Shown here: positions 11,644 through 22,583 of the stretch, one piece after another
How the letters are laid out: every line of letters starts with the position of its first letter
Numbering within the stretch: the stretch's first letter is position 1
Source: Cocos nucifera
Taxonomy: Eukaryota; Streptophyta; Magnoliopsida; Arecales; Arecaceae
Length of the DNA stretch: 64,000 nucleotides
Assembly: GCA_006176705.1 (NCBI GenBank)
Contig: QRFJ01000496.1
Location: 682,001-746,000 of the forward strand
Direction: 5' to 3'
Position numbers and translations under genes: made by a program
Notes under the pieces: generated by a model
What the model was told of the DNA's origin: nothing
Database searches by the model: none
The model's input: the letters and a program-made list of their open reading frames with translations, nothing else

Positions 11644-13050
11644 ATGGCTGAAAATTTTAGAGAACCACCTAAGCAGATGAAGGAATACTTTATTCCTTCC
11701 ACCTATAATCCATTAACTTGTATCCAATTACTTGAAATTCATGCTACCTACTATGAGATCAAGTTGACTATAATCCAGATGCTTCCATCTTTCTATGAGA
11801 ACACCAATGAAGATCCTCATAAACATCTAGATGAATTCTTAGAAATCTGCTCTACGATGAGAATTCAAAATTTAACTAATGATGCCCTTAGACTAATATT
11901 ATTTTCCTTATCATTAAAAGATAAAGCCAAGTACTGGCTTGGCACAATAGGAAGACCAATTAAAACTTGGGCTAACTTGCAAAGTGAATTTCTTAAAAGA
12001 TTTTATCCCATAGGCCAAACCAATACTATGAGGTGAGCCATCACTAGATTTGCTCAGCTCCCACGGGAATAGATTCACGAGTCATGGGAGAGACTTAAGA
12101 AACTTCTTAGAAAATGCCCACACCATGGTCTGTCTAAGTGGCAAATAGTTCAAGCTTTCTATGAGGGTTTAGAAGACCAATACAGATAGATGGTAGACGC
12201 ATTCAGTGGAGGTGCATTCATGAACAAAAGTGAGGATGAAGCTTATGCCTTATTTGAAACTTTGAGTGAAAACTCGATCAATCATGCTTCATTATCTTTC
12301 TACCAAAAGCGGACAGAGATTTATGATCCAGACTCTAGTTTTAAGTCTGACTTGAACTAATTAGCTCAAAAATTAGATAAAATCGATCTTTTTGCCCAAA
12401 AATTAGATCAAGTCCTAACCCTAGGACAACAATCTCCTACATAATTCACATCATCTTCTAATTATCAGGAGATTTATTTAATCTATGCTAGCCCAACTCA
12501 TTATATGAGTAAATGTCCTATGACTGTACAGTTTTTATCTTTTATCCAAGAATAAGTCTAAGCTGCTAAAGGCTACTCCAAGCCAGTTAATGATCCATTT
12601 TTAAATTCATATAACTTTGGCTGAAGAAACCATCCTAATTTTTCTTGAAAATCATAATAGACTTAGGCTTAGACCCAAACTCCATCAGTGCAAAATTATC
12701 AGAATAGACCTCAATACCAAAACTATGCTTATAACAGAGGTCAGCCTAGTAAACCATTCCAGCCACCACATCATAATCAACCCTCATACCCACCTCCTCA
12801 ACAGACCAATCTAGCTGACGATAGATTTAACCAACTTCAACAATTGATTTTGACTCAACAACAATCTATCACCAGGCAAGAAGCTCAAATTGGACAACTA
12901 GCTGAATCTAACATGAGAAGAGAACTAGATCAACTATCGAGCCTACCAATTTCAAACAACTCACCTAATGTCCACCAACTACCTGAACCAAGTTATCAAT
13001 TTATGTCTCACTTAAGAATCTCCAATTTGAGAATGCAAAAATAATTTCTG
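11644..13050 (+). pseudogene. E4 gag (Athila-like), degenerate
   Basis: The start chosen is the ATG at 11644. The first 130 residues are open and hold the capsid domain: YFIPSTYNPL, then NEDPHKHLDEFLEICSTM and KDKAKYWLGTI, the Retrotrans_gag pattern. A TGA at 12034 stops it, but the same frame continues through ESWERLKKLLRKCPHHGLS and GGAFMNKSEDEAYALFETLSE, which are typical Athila gag segments. The nucleic-acid-binding knuckle at about 12470-12520 has lost its first two cysteines, which read tyrosine (IYLIYASPTHYMSKC); E10 keeps them. A glutamine/asparagine/proline-rich stretch follows at 12690-12890. Several stops are present, so no full protein can be made. Confidence 0.82.
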
Positions 13051-13634
13051 AACTTAAAAGCTATAGGATTCTTATGGATCCATACCAAGATCAGGTGAGA
13101 GAAGCTAGTACTGATGCTAGCCAAAATAAAAATTTAGAGGAATAGATTAATACTGAGACTAACCACATAGAAGAATTCGAATCAGAAATTAGTACTGATA
13201 CTAGTTCTAGTTTAAATGAGATAGAAAAAGAAAAAAAGAGAATAGATGATTTATCCGAGACTTATAAACCTAATATCCTATTCTCTTCAATCCTAGAAGT
13301 CGGTTCTTCTTACAAAAATCAAGAGGCATGTAATGAAGTATCAATGAAGTTGTTTAAGAAAGATTATATTAATTTACCTTCAAAATTAAAACCACCTTTA
13401 GACACCCTTCCAATACCCATTGAATCAAACTTAACTCCTAAAACTCCATTCATGAGCATTTAAGAAGAACAAATAAGAGAAATTCTTAATAAACATGGGT
13501 CTGAGAATGGGATCATAAATTATGTCCCTAAAATTTATAATGATTACATCAATAATAGAATTATAAATCAACTTTCTGAGATTAGCAATCCAAAACCATT
13601 AGAATTTGTCAATCCAATATTTGACATAGGATAG
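13051..13634 (+). pseudogene. E4 conserved tail of the gag frame, function unknown
   Basis: After the gag body the frame continues with ELKSYRILMDPYQDQVREAS, an acidic Ser/Thr/Asp/Glu-rich stretch, then EEQIREILNKHG and a final segment ending NPIFDIG before a stop. Two in-frame stops interrupt it. The same tail is present in E10 (about 43100-43737) at similar quality, so it was part of the family's coding sequence. I do not recognise it; it has no protease or polymerase motif. It stands where other Athila elements have protease. Confidence 0.55.
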
Positions 13635-14845
13635 TTAAGCTGCATTGTGTTTGCCTGAAGACGATAAACTTAGTGCTTATTTTTTTTAGTTTAATTTATC
13701 TTTTTAGTTGATTTTTTTAGGATAATTTGAATAAGCTGGAGGGAGAGCTTAAATTTTTAAAGGCATGTGCCGGACCAAAAATATAGTCAGGTGTATTCTT
13801 TCATGTTCTTTATTACATTCTTTATTTTTTCTTCTCCATTGAGGATAATATCGATTAAGTTGGGAGGAGAGAAAAATAAAAATTTTAAAATTTTAAGACC
13901 TCAAAAAAATTAGTATTTAGTATTTAGATACCTGATCATGCTTAAGAATTGAATTAAACTAAGAATTTTTTAATAAAAATGAAGCACAGATCAAAGAATC
14001 TATGAGATATTGAGAAATTAAGTATTAAAAAAATCTAATAAAAAATTAAGTCTAGAACATAAAAAGTTTTTTCTTGGAGCATTTCTAATATTTTCTATTA
14101 GGATCAAAGAAAAGTCTACTTTTTATAGGCTTGTGTAGGATAACTATACATTTTTTTATATAAAAAATTAAATAAAATAGTTTTTATATAAAAAATTAAA
14201 TAAAATAGTTTTTAAGTACTTTTCATTGAGTAACCGAGAGTTTCACGTCAAAAGGTAGGAAGGGCAAAGAAGCTCATTATAAAACTAGTCTTAACTCGTA
14301 GCCTGTTTGATTCGAGCTAGTAAGCCTGAGGGGTATTCTATACCTAGTACCCTAAAGCCAATTGGTTTGGAAGTCATTGGCCCAAGACTCGCTACATGGA
14401 TCAAATAGAAAGCTTAATGGGTTAAGACACTTAATAGTGGTACAATGTTAAAAAAATTTAAAAAAAATATTAGTTTTCCATCAAGTAATCGGGTCCCGTT
14501 GCCTAAGTAAGTAATGATATTCGCATAAAAAATTGGGTAATATGAAAATAAAAATCAATAAATAAAGGACAAAAGTAACAATACACTTACCTATATGAAA
14601 GTTTAGACAAATCAGAGATAAAGATGGGATAATTTAGAAAAAGTTCAAAAAATTTAATATTTTTTATTTAATTTTTCTATTGATAAGTATTAATACCCTA
14701 ATAATATATGTCACTTAAGCTCTACTGAATATCAATGTTCATTTTGAAAACTATTTTGGTAAAATTCGAAACTCCAAAGTTAAAAGGTAATTAAAACTAA
14801 ATTCTTTCTTTACTCAAGGACAAGCAAAGCTTAAGTTGGAAGGTG
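13635..14845 (+). other. E4 3' non-coding internal region and purine tract
   Basis: About 1.2 kb with no frame and no env-like gene. It includes a 31-bp tandem duplication near 14150-14212 (TTTTTATATAAAAAATTAAA units). The last bases, TTAAGTTGGAAGGTG at 14831-14845, form the purine-rich tract before the 3' LTR. The inverted piece at 43910-44477 is a copy of 14297-14878 of this family. Confidence 0.7.
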
Positions 14846-16443
14846 TGATAAGTATCATAAATTCATAAATAAAAGTATTAATTTATTAATTAATTTATAT
14901 TAACTTATAAAAATTAATGATCAATTTATATATATTTTTAAGAAATTAATATTTTTATTAATTAAAAAATTAATTAAAAAATAATAAAAAATAAAAAAAT
15001 AAAATTTTATTATCAATGGAAAAAGCTTATTTTTTTGATCATAATGAAATAAGTTTCGAGTAAAACGAAGCTAAAACGGAGAAGGTATGAATTTTTAAAG
15101 AAATAAAATAAATAAAAAATTAAATAAAAAAAGAAAAATGGCTCAGTCGGCTCCTCAAGCCAAGTCACCAAGTCAAGCCAAGTCATCAAAGTTGACTCAG
15201 TCATAAAAGCCGCCAGTCGGTCCATGATCTAGGCGTAGATCGCCAGCTTAGCGGACACCGATGAATCACGAAGCGACACGTGGTGGGCCTAGACCCTTAA
15301 AGGGTTCACAAAAAATCCATCATGATCTAAGGGTAAAAAGATAATTTTGCATCAAAGCAGTGAGCACTGATTGGTTGTACTGTACAGTGCAGTCGGTCCA
15401 CGCGATCCATGGCAATAGTAAAGGTGCGATCAGACGGCTCTAGTAGCTTGTGGTCAAGATCGGATGGTGGAGGGAGTTTTTCTACATCAGACTTCACATG
15501 GATTGCCATCTAATGGCAGCACTGGATCCAAAGGATGATCCGATGGTTCAGAATGCTCTCGATGGTGATCAAAACTCCTGACGCACGATCAGCGGCCAGA
15601 TTTTCTCCATCAATGCATGATCGGATGGCCAGAATTTAATCCGACTTGATTTGGGCTGATACACATTTGATTTTGATGATTTTTGATTAGTTGGATTCCT
15701 ATCAATGGCTAGATTTCATCCAGAGCAATAGAATTCTTTTTGGACTCCTTTTAATCTAATTTTCACTCAAATTTCTCCATATTTTGATGATCAAAGAGCT
15801 CCTTAGTCCCACATTACCCATAAGAAAACTCTCCAGCCCTCCTAGCTCTATATAAAGGACCCCAGGCCTCTAGAAATTGACATCTTTGATCAAGGTGAAG
15901 CTTTGGTACAGGGTGAAGCCAAGCTTTGGGTTAATGGCTGCTTCGAAGCAATTGGTGTCGAGAGAAAAAGCTGGGCTTCTACACCATCTTTCCACCCATG
16001 CCGATCCAAGATCATAGATCAGGCTATTTTATTTTATTTTATTTCTTTTTAAATTCCATATATTTAAATTCTAAAATTTTAATTAATATAATATTTATTT
16101 TTATGCTCTTTAAATTCATGCTCTTTATTTTTATTATAATTTAATTTTTATATTTTAATTATTGCTCTTTATTTTATTGCAAGTAGATGCTAAGATCTAA
16201 CTAGTAGATCTTAGTACCAAGTTTAAATTTCTGCACCCTTTAATTTTTACTTTTCGACTTTACTTTTAATTTTAAATTTTTTTTTCTTTTTCTTTTTAAA
16301 AATCAAAGATTTTAAATCTAAAAACACTACCTTCCCTATGGATCTGATCCGACTTATTGCTATCTACGTATTTTTAATTATTTTAAAAAGTTAGATTAAA
16401 CTGATAAACATGGTATCTTAATGACAACATCGCATTCCTATCA
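14846..16443 (+). repeat. E4 3' LTR
   Basis: Same family and ends as the 5' LTR. A clean TATATAAA box stands at 15849-15856, about 590 bp before the LTR end. It closes with CGCATTCCTATCA directly against the TGCAC duplication. Confidence 0.9.
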
Positions 16444-16448
16444 TGCAC
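16444..16448. repeat. Target-site duplication of E4, right copy (TGCAC)
   Basis: Matches 8781-8785; the E3 sequence resumes immediately after. Confidence 0.92.
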
Positions 16449-16825
16449 CTTATTCTTATTTTCTTTCTTAAAAGAATAATTCCCTAATGAGGACTTCAAC
16501 ACTTGAAGTGTTTCCTCAGACTGTGAATCCTCGAATTTACTACTAAATTGATTATCATAGTTGCCCTCATTATGCACCGCACTGTGATTCGATCATTGAC
16601 CTACTTTTGATAAGTGTCTCTAACCTCATCACATGCATTGCGTGCGGGTTCAACAGCTGCAGGATCCATAAGACTATATAGAATTCTTTCATCCTCCAAA
16701 ATTAATTTAAACTTTTGATACTAGTTATCGAAGTTGGGTCTGACAAATTTATCACTATCCAATAGTAAATGGAGTGATAATTGACTAGACATATCTGAAA
16801 AGAAAACAACGGACCTATTAGTATA
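16449..16825 (-). pseudogene. E3 gag remnant, continued beyond E4
   Basis: This continues E3 on the minus strand. The segment 16700-16825 lines up with the gag region of E9 at about 36970-37110 (shared words: ATCGAAGTTGGGTC / ATCAAAGTTGGATC, GAAAAGAAAACA / GAAAAGAGAACA). The open piece 16383-16577 is partly E4 LTR and partly this region, so it is not a real gene. The E3 sequence stops at 16825 against E5; its gag start, leader and 5' LTR are missing. Confidence 0.6.
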
Positions 16826-17200
16826 TGTTGGTGTAGAATCTGATTGACGTTAGAATTAGGCTAAAGTTGGAGAGGACGAGGTCACCGCTAGTGACCTACA
16901 AGACAAGTCTTGATCGGAGTGGGAGGCGGCTCCAATAGGACCCTCCGATGATTAAGTCGGTCCTTCTAGTCAACAAAATTAGAGCACTCAAAAAATTAAA
17001 GTAGAGTTTAGAGCTTGAGAGAAAACGTATCTGGATGATCCCTTATATAGATGGAGCTCATAACAAACCAATGGTGACAGCCGTAACTACCTGGTAGTGG
17101 GCCATTCGGGGCTACGTGAAGTTTGTTATGGAGGATAGTGTTCGTTGTCATGACATGCCAGTCTGTTGAGATTTCATAGTTAAAGTTCGGATGGAATAGC
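16826..17200 (-). mobile_element. E5: LTR fragment, minus strand (downstream part)
   Basis: On the minus strand this reads as a promoter and leader: CTATATAAGGGATC (TATA box near 17041-17049), CTCTCAAGCTCTAAACTC, then a U5-like segment with ATCATCGGAGGGTCC and the end CACCAACA at 16826. The GTCGGAGGGTCC type of U5 is common in plant LTRs. E6 inserted at 17201; the LTR continues at 24353-24380. The open frame 17008-17208 is a by-product. Confidence 0.55.
17196..17200. repeat. Target-site duplication of E6, left copy (ATAGC)
   Basis: ATAGC here equals ATAGC at 24348-24352, fixing both ends of E6. Confidence 0.93.
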
Positions 17201-17741
17201 TGATGCATGCTAATTTATAGCTATGGCAAGTGCACCAGTCGATCAAGTAATAAAGTGAAAGAGTAGAGTATCGTCCCTAGAGGATTGAAAAATAAGTACT
17301 GAAAAGCTCTTTCCTATGCTTTATTTAGAAGATTGATTTATGAGAATAAGAAATTAAAAAAAATAAAAAAAATAATTAAAAGTTTTTAATTAAATAGAGA
17401 GAGTGTAAATTATTAGGGATTTTAAATTCAAGAGCAATGGATTACTAAGGCAATCGGTTCACCAACTCAGTCAATACAATATTCAATTTTTTAGATTAAT
17501 TTTATTTCATGTGATGGTGGAGTCTCCTAATTTATTCACTATCCTTTGGTCCAGGCATAGCAAAACTATTAATATTTATTAATTATCCTTTGGTCCAGGT
17601 GTAATTTAAATAAATATTAATGCATTAGGTTTTGTGAAACCCTCTAATTAAAATACGCTGCGTCCAAAGCGCACTAAAATTTCCGCATGCATATGAATTC
17701 TAATTTGATTCATAATACAAGGTATATAATCAAGAAGCATT

Positions 17742-17775
17742 AACATAGATGTACTTGGTCCGTAACATCTATGTT
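17742..17775 (-). repeat. Perfect 11-bp hairpin in the E6 LTR (copy 1)
   Basis: AACATAGATGT at 17742-17752 pairs perfectly with ACATCTATGTT at 17765-17775 around a 12-nt loop. The second copy is at 23125-23158 in the 5' LTR. Confidence 0.8.
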
Positions 17776-18119
17776 CATCAGATCAATTAGAAGATGGCCA
17801 GTAATCTAAAAGCATTAAGATCAGATTTATATACTCTTCATGAATAAAATTTAAAAATAAGTCATACTGAATATTGCATCAAAAGAGTGGCTACACCTTA
17901 GCCTTAGTAAAATAAAATTTAGTTCATGATAACAAATTCAAAAATAGCAAATAAAATAAAAAGCATGAAGAAATTAGACTGTTTGATTGCTGAAATTGAT
18001 TGTCTGCTGCTCTTGATGTGGAGAACTTGGCGAAGAAGAAGAGGCTCCTTGATCGATATCTTGATCGTCGAAGAAAAATCAAAAAAAACCTTTTTTGATT
18101 TTCTCACAAATCACTTTTC

Positions 18120-18212
18120 TTTTATCTCTCTCCTCTCTCTTTCTCTCTCTCTTCTCTCTCTCTCTTTCTCCCCGTCTCTCTCTTTGTCTCTCTCTCTCTC
18201 TCTTTTTTTCTC
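18120..18212 (-). repeat. GA/CT-rich low-complexity tract just after the TATA box
   Basis: Mostly CT on the plus strand, GAGAGA on the transcribed strand, beginning about 16 bp downstream of the TATA box at 18228-18235. The same layout is at 23500-23592 in the other LTR. It would be the first part of the transcript. Confidence 0.85.
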
Positions 18213-18299
18213 ACGACAACCCTAGGCTTTTTATAGATCAAGAGTTTGATTTTTCCCCCAAAATCCATCAAAAATTAGGTTTAAGACTCCCAAAATAAC

Positions 18300-18620
18300 T
18301 CAAATTAAGATCTGGGATAATTCTGGCCGTTAGATGTTGATCAAACGGTCCAAAAACCACTCAAAAAGCCCTTAAAATAACCCAGATCAAGTCGGATTTA
18401 ATATCAGCCGTTGGATCATCCATTGGATCGAATCTGGGCCGTCCGATCGCGTTGAAAGAAGGCTTCAGATCTTATAGTTTTAACGTCGGGATGAATCTCA
18501 GCCGTTGGATCTCGATCGGGAGCTGCGGATGCCATCCATCAGCGCCTTCTTCTCGTCCGTCCGATCAAGCTTCAGTGAAAACCGCCCGTTGGATCAGCCA
18601 GAATTCCCAAATTGCCCTCC
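18300..18620 (-). promoter_or_regulatory. Cluster of CCGTTGGATC-type words in the E6 U3
   Basis: GCCGTTAGAT, GCCGTTGGATC (twice), GCCGTCCGATC, CGTCCGATC and CCCGTTGGATC occur within about 300 bp upstream of the TATA box. CCGTTG fits the plant MYB core CNGTTR, so this may be an enhancer. This is inference from words alone. Confidence 0.45.
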
Positions 18621-18991
18621 GTGGACCGTGCGCGAGCCCGGTGTTGCATGGACCGCCGCGTTCTTCAACCAATCAGCGCGCTCTTTATGCTGTGAAATTT
18701 TCCGAATTACCCTTCAGATGGTCCACCGTGCGCCGCGAAAAATGCTGAAAACGTCATCCTGACGTCAGCGTTGCGTCGGCGGTTTTTTTTTTTTTTTTTG
18801 AAATTCGATTCTGGGCTCGTTTGAAGTCCGTTTTGCCTGAAATTTTTTTCATCAGAACCAAAAAAATGAGATCTTCACATTGGTGGCCTTCTTTCCTACA
18901 TAAGATTAATAAAAGTATCAATTTTTTAATAAAATAGATTAATTTATTTTATAATTTAATACTTTTATTAGTATATTTTTACCACTTATCA

Positions 18992-20111
18992 CACCCCCCA
19001 ACTTAGTCATTGCTAGTCCCTTAGCAATGTTTTATTTAATACCATATTTCAATAAGATTATCCATCACAAAGATAAAATCTAGGATTAAAGGTCAAAAAG
19101 TTTAGAAAATACTGCTAACTAAGCATTGAGCTTCAGAAGCAAATTTTTCAGTCAATACAATTAAAAACTTTCTTAGAGTACATCAAAGATCTATAGCACT
19201 TGTGTTCGTGATGACTAACTTTAGCATTTCAGTATTAAATTAAAAGAACAAAAGTATCCTCTCTTATCACCTATTTTGGTCAATTTTCTATACATTCTCA
19301 ATTTTATACTCATGAATTAAGGTAGCTTTCACACTGCCTTTTCTTTTCTTTTTTTTCTTTTTTTTTTTTTTTTTTTTACTGTGCTGAGCATCCTGGCCTT
19401 TCCTTCACCATTTTACGTGAATTTTCACACTTGACCTAGGTGCAGAGACCCAGTTACTAGGCTTTGGGCAATCCACATATACTCTGTCTTTTGCACTTTA
19501 TTTATAGGCAGGTAGCTCTTTCCTTAAATTCAAGTTTCTTTGATTAGAATGTATATTAATTATCAATTTTCAGTGATAATTGAATCCTCAGTTGGCCTTA
19601 TAATCAATACCTACTTTGCCTTGTTAGTGTGCATGTGCAATAAAAAGTGCTAATAATCTTTTAATGACCTAAGTAGGCTTGCTAAAAGTTGACCAAACTA
19701 ATCTACTTCTTTAACTCATTACATTCATTAGCAAATAATTCTATCTTTTATCACTTATCCAGTTTATCTTGCTCAAGATTTTCTTCTTGACACATGATTT
19801 TTTTTTTTTTATTAATTATTGTTCTACATTGTCTTAAAGGAGAAAGAAAAATAAAGGATGTAATAAAGGATAGGAAGGAATACACCTGATTTTATTCAGT
19901 CTGGTTCTTTGGAGCTTTGAAATTTTGCTTGAGTTCTCATTGATTTTTCTGCAAAATTGAAAATACACACCAGAGCAGTAAAAGAGCAACAACAAATTAC
20001 TGAAAAATAAAAGAAAAGAAAAATGATCAAAACTAAAAAGAAAAGAAACAACCTATCTAGTAGTTCTGATTTATAGTCTTCAGCTTGACTTTCTTTAAGT
20101 TCTAAAGTGGA
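18992..20111 (-). other. E6 3' non-coding internal region and purine tract
   Basis: The minus strand ends GTTGGGGGGTG directly before the LTR (18992-19002), a good polypurine tract. The remaining 1.1 kb has T-runs (19340-19377, 19799-19810) and no reading frame of note. It lies where polymerase genes would be in a full element. Confidence 0.75.
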
Positions 20112-20724
20112 TCAATCCGGTGCCACTTCAATTGGAATACTTTCATGTTTGATCGAGTCTTCTTTCAATTTGACATTGCTCGCTTTTATAGTCTCAAACC
20201 TATTTTCTACAGAATTCTCATATAATGGATTGTCAATAATATCAATTAAAAAATAAGTTTGATTATCATCAGGATGTTTAGTATCTTTAAAAATATTAAA
20301 AGTAACTTGTTCATCTTGGACTCTAAGAATTAATTTTTCTTGTTGAACATCTATTAAAGCTCCTCCAGTAGCTAAAAAGGGTCTCCCTAAAATAAGGGGT
20401 ACATCATAATCTTCTTCCATATCAAGAACAATAAAATCAACAGGGAAAATAAACTTGTTTACCTTTACCAAGACATCCTCCACTATACCTCTTGGATATT
20501 TAATGGATCTGTCGGCTAATTGAAGAGTAATAGTGGTAGGCTTTGGTTCTCCTAGACCCAGCTTTCCTGAAAATAGAAAAAGGCATGAGATTAATGCTTG
20601 CTCCTAAATCACATAAAACTTTATCAAAACTACAATCACCAATAATGCAGGGGATAGTAAAACTCCCTGGATCTTTTAAGCTTCTGTGGTAATTTATTTT
20701 GAAGTATTGCTGAGCATTCTTCAT
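20112..20724 (-). pseudogene. E6 aspartic protease (Athila type), frameshifted
   Basis: Two overlapping pieces make one protease. The first (20500-20724) has KDPGSFTIPCIIGDCSFDK and CDLGASINLMPFSIFRK, where the D at residue 39 is the catalytic aspartate in the Athila variant Asp-Leu-Gly. A frame change near 20567 leads into the second (20112-20483) with VDFIVLDMEEDYDVPLILG and RPFLATGGALIDV, the flap and second half. In full Athila elements reverse transcriptase follows at once; here the frame ends at VAPD with a stop at about 20112, a clean end instead of a broken one. Confidence 0.85.
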
Positions 20725-22465
20725 TCAAATTTATTCTCTCATGCTCCTTCAGCTTTTTCTTATTTGTTAAGATTTCTTTGAGAAACTTGGCATACCTGGG
20801 CATTTGAGTAATAGCATCTACAAAAGGAATATTAATATGTAAATTCTTTAAAATTTTGAAAAAGTTAGAAAATTCCTTATCTGGATGCTGTATTTGTCTC
20901 TCTGGGAATGGTAGTGGCGGCACGTAGGGCTTCACATTTGGATCAGCAAACCGTATACCTGGAGACCATCCATCTGCTGGTTGTTTTGGTGACTGACGAA
21001 TTTGAGTTGATGGTTCCTTATTTGTAGTTGGCTCTTCAGTCTCATTCTTCTGATGTGGCTCCTCCAGCTTTGTACCACTTCTTAGGGTGATAGCATTGAC
21101 TTGCTCCCTTGGATTTGTCTCCGTATTGCTTGGCAAGGATCCTTGAGGTCTCTCGGAGATTATCTTAGCCATTTGACCTATTTGCATCTCCAAGTTTCGA
21201 ATTGCTGCTGTTTGGTCCTTGCCTAAGTTTGGCTTCCAAATTTTTTATAGTTGCTTCTTGGTTTTGCATAAATTTGACCATCAGCTCTTCCATGTTGGAC
21301 TTCTTTTCAGGTACTTGGAATCCCGGGGGTGGCTGTTGTGCTGCATTTTGATTGCTCCATGAGAAATTTGGGTGCTGCCTCCACCCTTGATTGTATGTGT
21401 TGGAGTAGGGATTGTTTTGTTGCGGCCTGAAAAAATTACCAATATAATTAGCTGTATCAGTTGTTTTAGCAAAAGGATTACCTGTCTGGCAATTGCTCGT
21501 ATCGTGTCCTCCTCCACACAGGTCACAAGTAATGCTCTGAACATGCATAGCTGTTCCCTTTAAGTTGTTGACTTCGGCTCTAAGGGCTGCAATTTCAGCT
21601 AGTAAAGTTGGCACGCAATCTACTCCCTGCACAGCTGCTAGTCTTTTTGGCATCATGCGCTCTGTCTGCCATTGATAGCTATTTGATGCCATCTCATCGA
21701 TCAGATCGAAGGCTTCTTCCTCCATTTTTTGATTAATGGTTCCTCCTGCTGCTGCATCAATCATAGATCGATTAGTAGGAGATAAACCATTATAGAAAGT
21801 TTGTACCTGAAGCCATACGGGATAGTTGATGATGTGGACATCTCCTCAGCAGTTCCTTGAAATGCTCCCAAGCCTCATATAGTGTCTCCATGTCCATCTG
21901 CATAAAAGAAGTGATATCGTTGCGCATCTTAGCAGTTCTTGGAAGGTGGAAAGTACTTGGCTAAGAATTTTTGGGCTAGGACATCCCAAGTTGTGATAGA
22001 ACCTGCAGGAAGAGAATGAAGCCAATTTTTAGCTTTATCCCATAAAGAGAAAGGAAATAACCTTAATCTAATAGCATCATCCGACACCCCATTAATTTTA
22101 AAAGTATCACAAAGTTCAAGAAAATTAGAAATATGGGCATTCGGATCATCATGCATGTGTCCACTGAATTGGACAGTTGATTGAATCATCTGGATCATCG
22201 CCGATTTTATTTCGAAGTTGTTTGCTCGTACAGGCGGTCTCCTGATGCTCGAAGCTGCATCGGCTACAGATGGTGTGATGTAATCATTTAATGGATGATG
22301 TACTGGTCGAATAGCTTCATGCTGTCCTTCAGTCGCCATATCCACTCCTAGATTGATGTCGTTAGGATCTTCAGCTGCCATGTTTCTCTCTTGTTGTAGT
22401 CTTCTAATGGTTCTTTCAATTTCTGGATCTAAAGGTAGTAAGTTACTATGTCCAGTACGTGTCAT
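20636..22465 (-). pseudogene. E6 gag (Athila type), frameshifted
   Basis: Start at 22465: MTRTGHSNLLPLDPEIERT. The capsid domain follows with QMIQSTVQFSGHMHDDPNAH, ISNFLELCDTFKINGVSDD and LFPFSLWDKAKNWLHSLP. An extra A near 21937 breaks the frame after AKYFPPSK; the neighbouring frame continues TAKMRNDITSFMQMD and FKELLRRCPHH, and a second shift precedes WLQVQTFYNGLSP. The piece 21165-21764 has a knuckle CDLCGGGHDTSNC at residues 80-92 and a glutamine/asparagine-rich region. The last piece (20636-21193) has NAITLRSGTKLEEP and NIPFVDAITQMPRYAKF, the classic Athila link to protease. Few lesions separate it from a full frame. Confidence 0.88.
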
Positions 22466-22553
22466 GCATGCACTAAATTTTTTTTTTTAATAATAAAAAT
22501 TAAAAATAAATTTCTAAAGTAAAGCTAGGATCAAAATTTTAATATTGTTTTAG
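22466..22553 (-). other. E6 leader
   Basis: Short AT-rich stretch between the gag ATG and the primer site. Unlike E4 and E10 it has no long leader and lacks the CTTACYTGGCTA block. Confidence 0.6.
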
Positions 22554-22559
22554 ACACAA

Positions 22560-22581
22560 TCCCCGGCAACGGTGCCAAAAA
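22560..22581 (-). promoter_or_regulatory. E6 primer binding site, tRNA-Asp type
   Basis: The minus strand reads TTTTTGGCACCGTTGCCGGGGA just after the LTR. It has one difference from the tRNA-Asp complement TGGCGCCGTTGCCGGGGA, much better preserved than in E4. Confidence 0.88.
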
Positions 22582-22583
22582 CT

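Larger units (their letters stand above)
8786..16443 (+). mobile_element. E4: complete non-autonomous Athila-like element
   Basis: The element has two LTRs (8786-10363 and 14846-16443), both TG...CA, a tRNA-Asp-type primer site, a purine tract and a 5-bp duplication. The 4.48-kb internal region contains only a gag-like reading frame and a conserved tail. I see no protease, reverse transcriptase, RNase H or integrase motif. By eye the first ~185 bp of the two LTRs differ at roughly a dozen positions, so this is an old insertion. It sits in E3 in opposite orientation and must have moved with enzymes from another Athila-type element. Confidence 0.88.
17201..18991 (-). repeat. E6 3' LTR
   Basis: Minus-strand start TGATAAGTGG at 18991 and end GCATGCATCA at 17201. 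The first ~170 bp are AT-rich, then a GC-richer U3 (18300-18780) with repeated CCGTTGGATC words, a TATA box (TATAAAAA) at 18228-18235, a GA-rich transcript start (18100-18210) and a perfect 11-bp hairpin at 17742-17775. A T-run at 18783-18799 and open frames at 18452-18762 lie in the U3 and are not genes. Confidence 0.9.

Noticed and set aside
17919..18298. Overlapping open frames rich in Ser/Leu (LSLSLSLS) in the E6 LTR, repeated at 23302-23715
   Set aside because: They are translations of the CT-rich repeat in an LTR, on the antisense strand of the element.
18452..18762. Two overlapping GC-richer frames, also at 23827-24171, looking like a host gene
   Set aside because: They lie in the U3 of both E6 LTRs, antisense to transcription, and shift relative to each other between the two copies.
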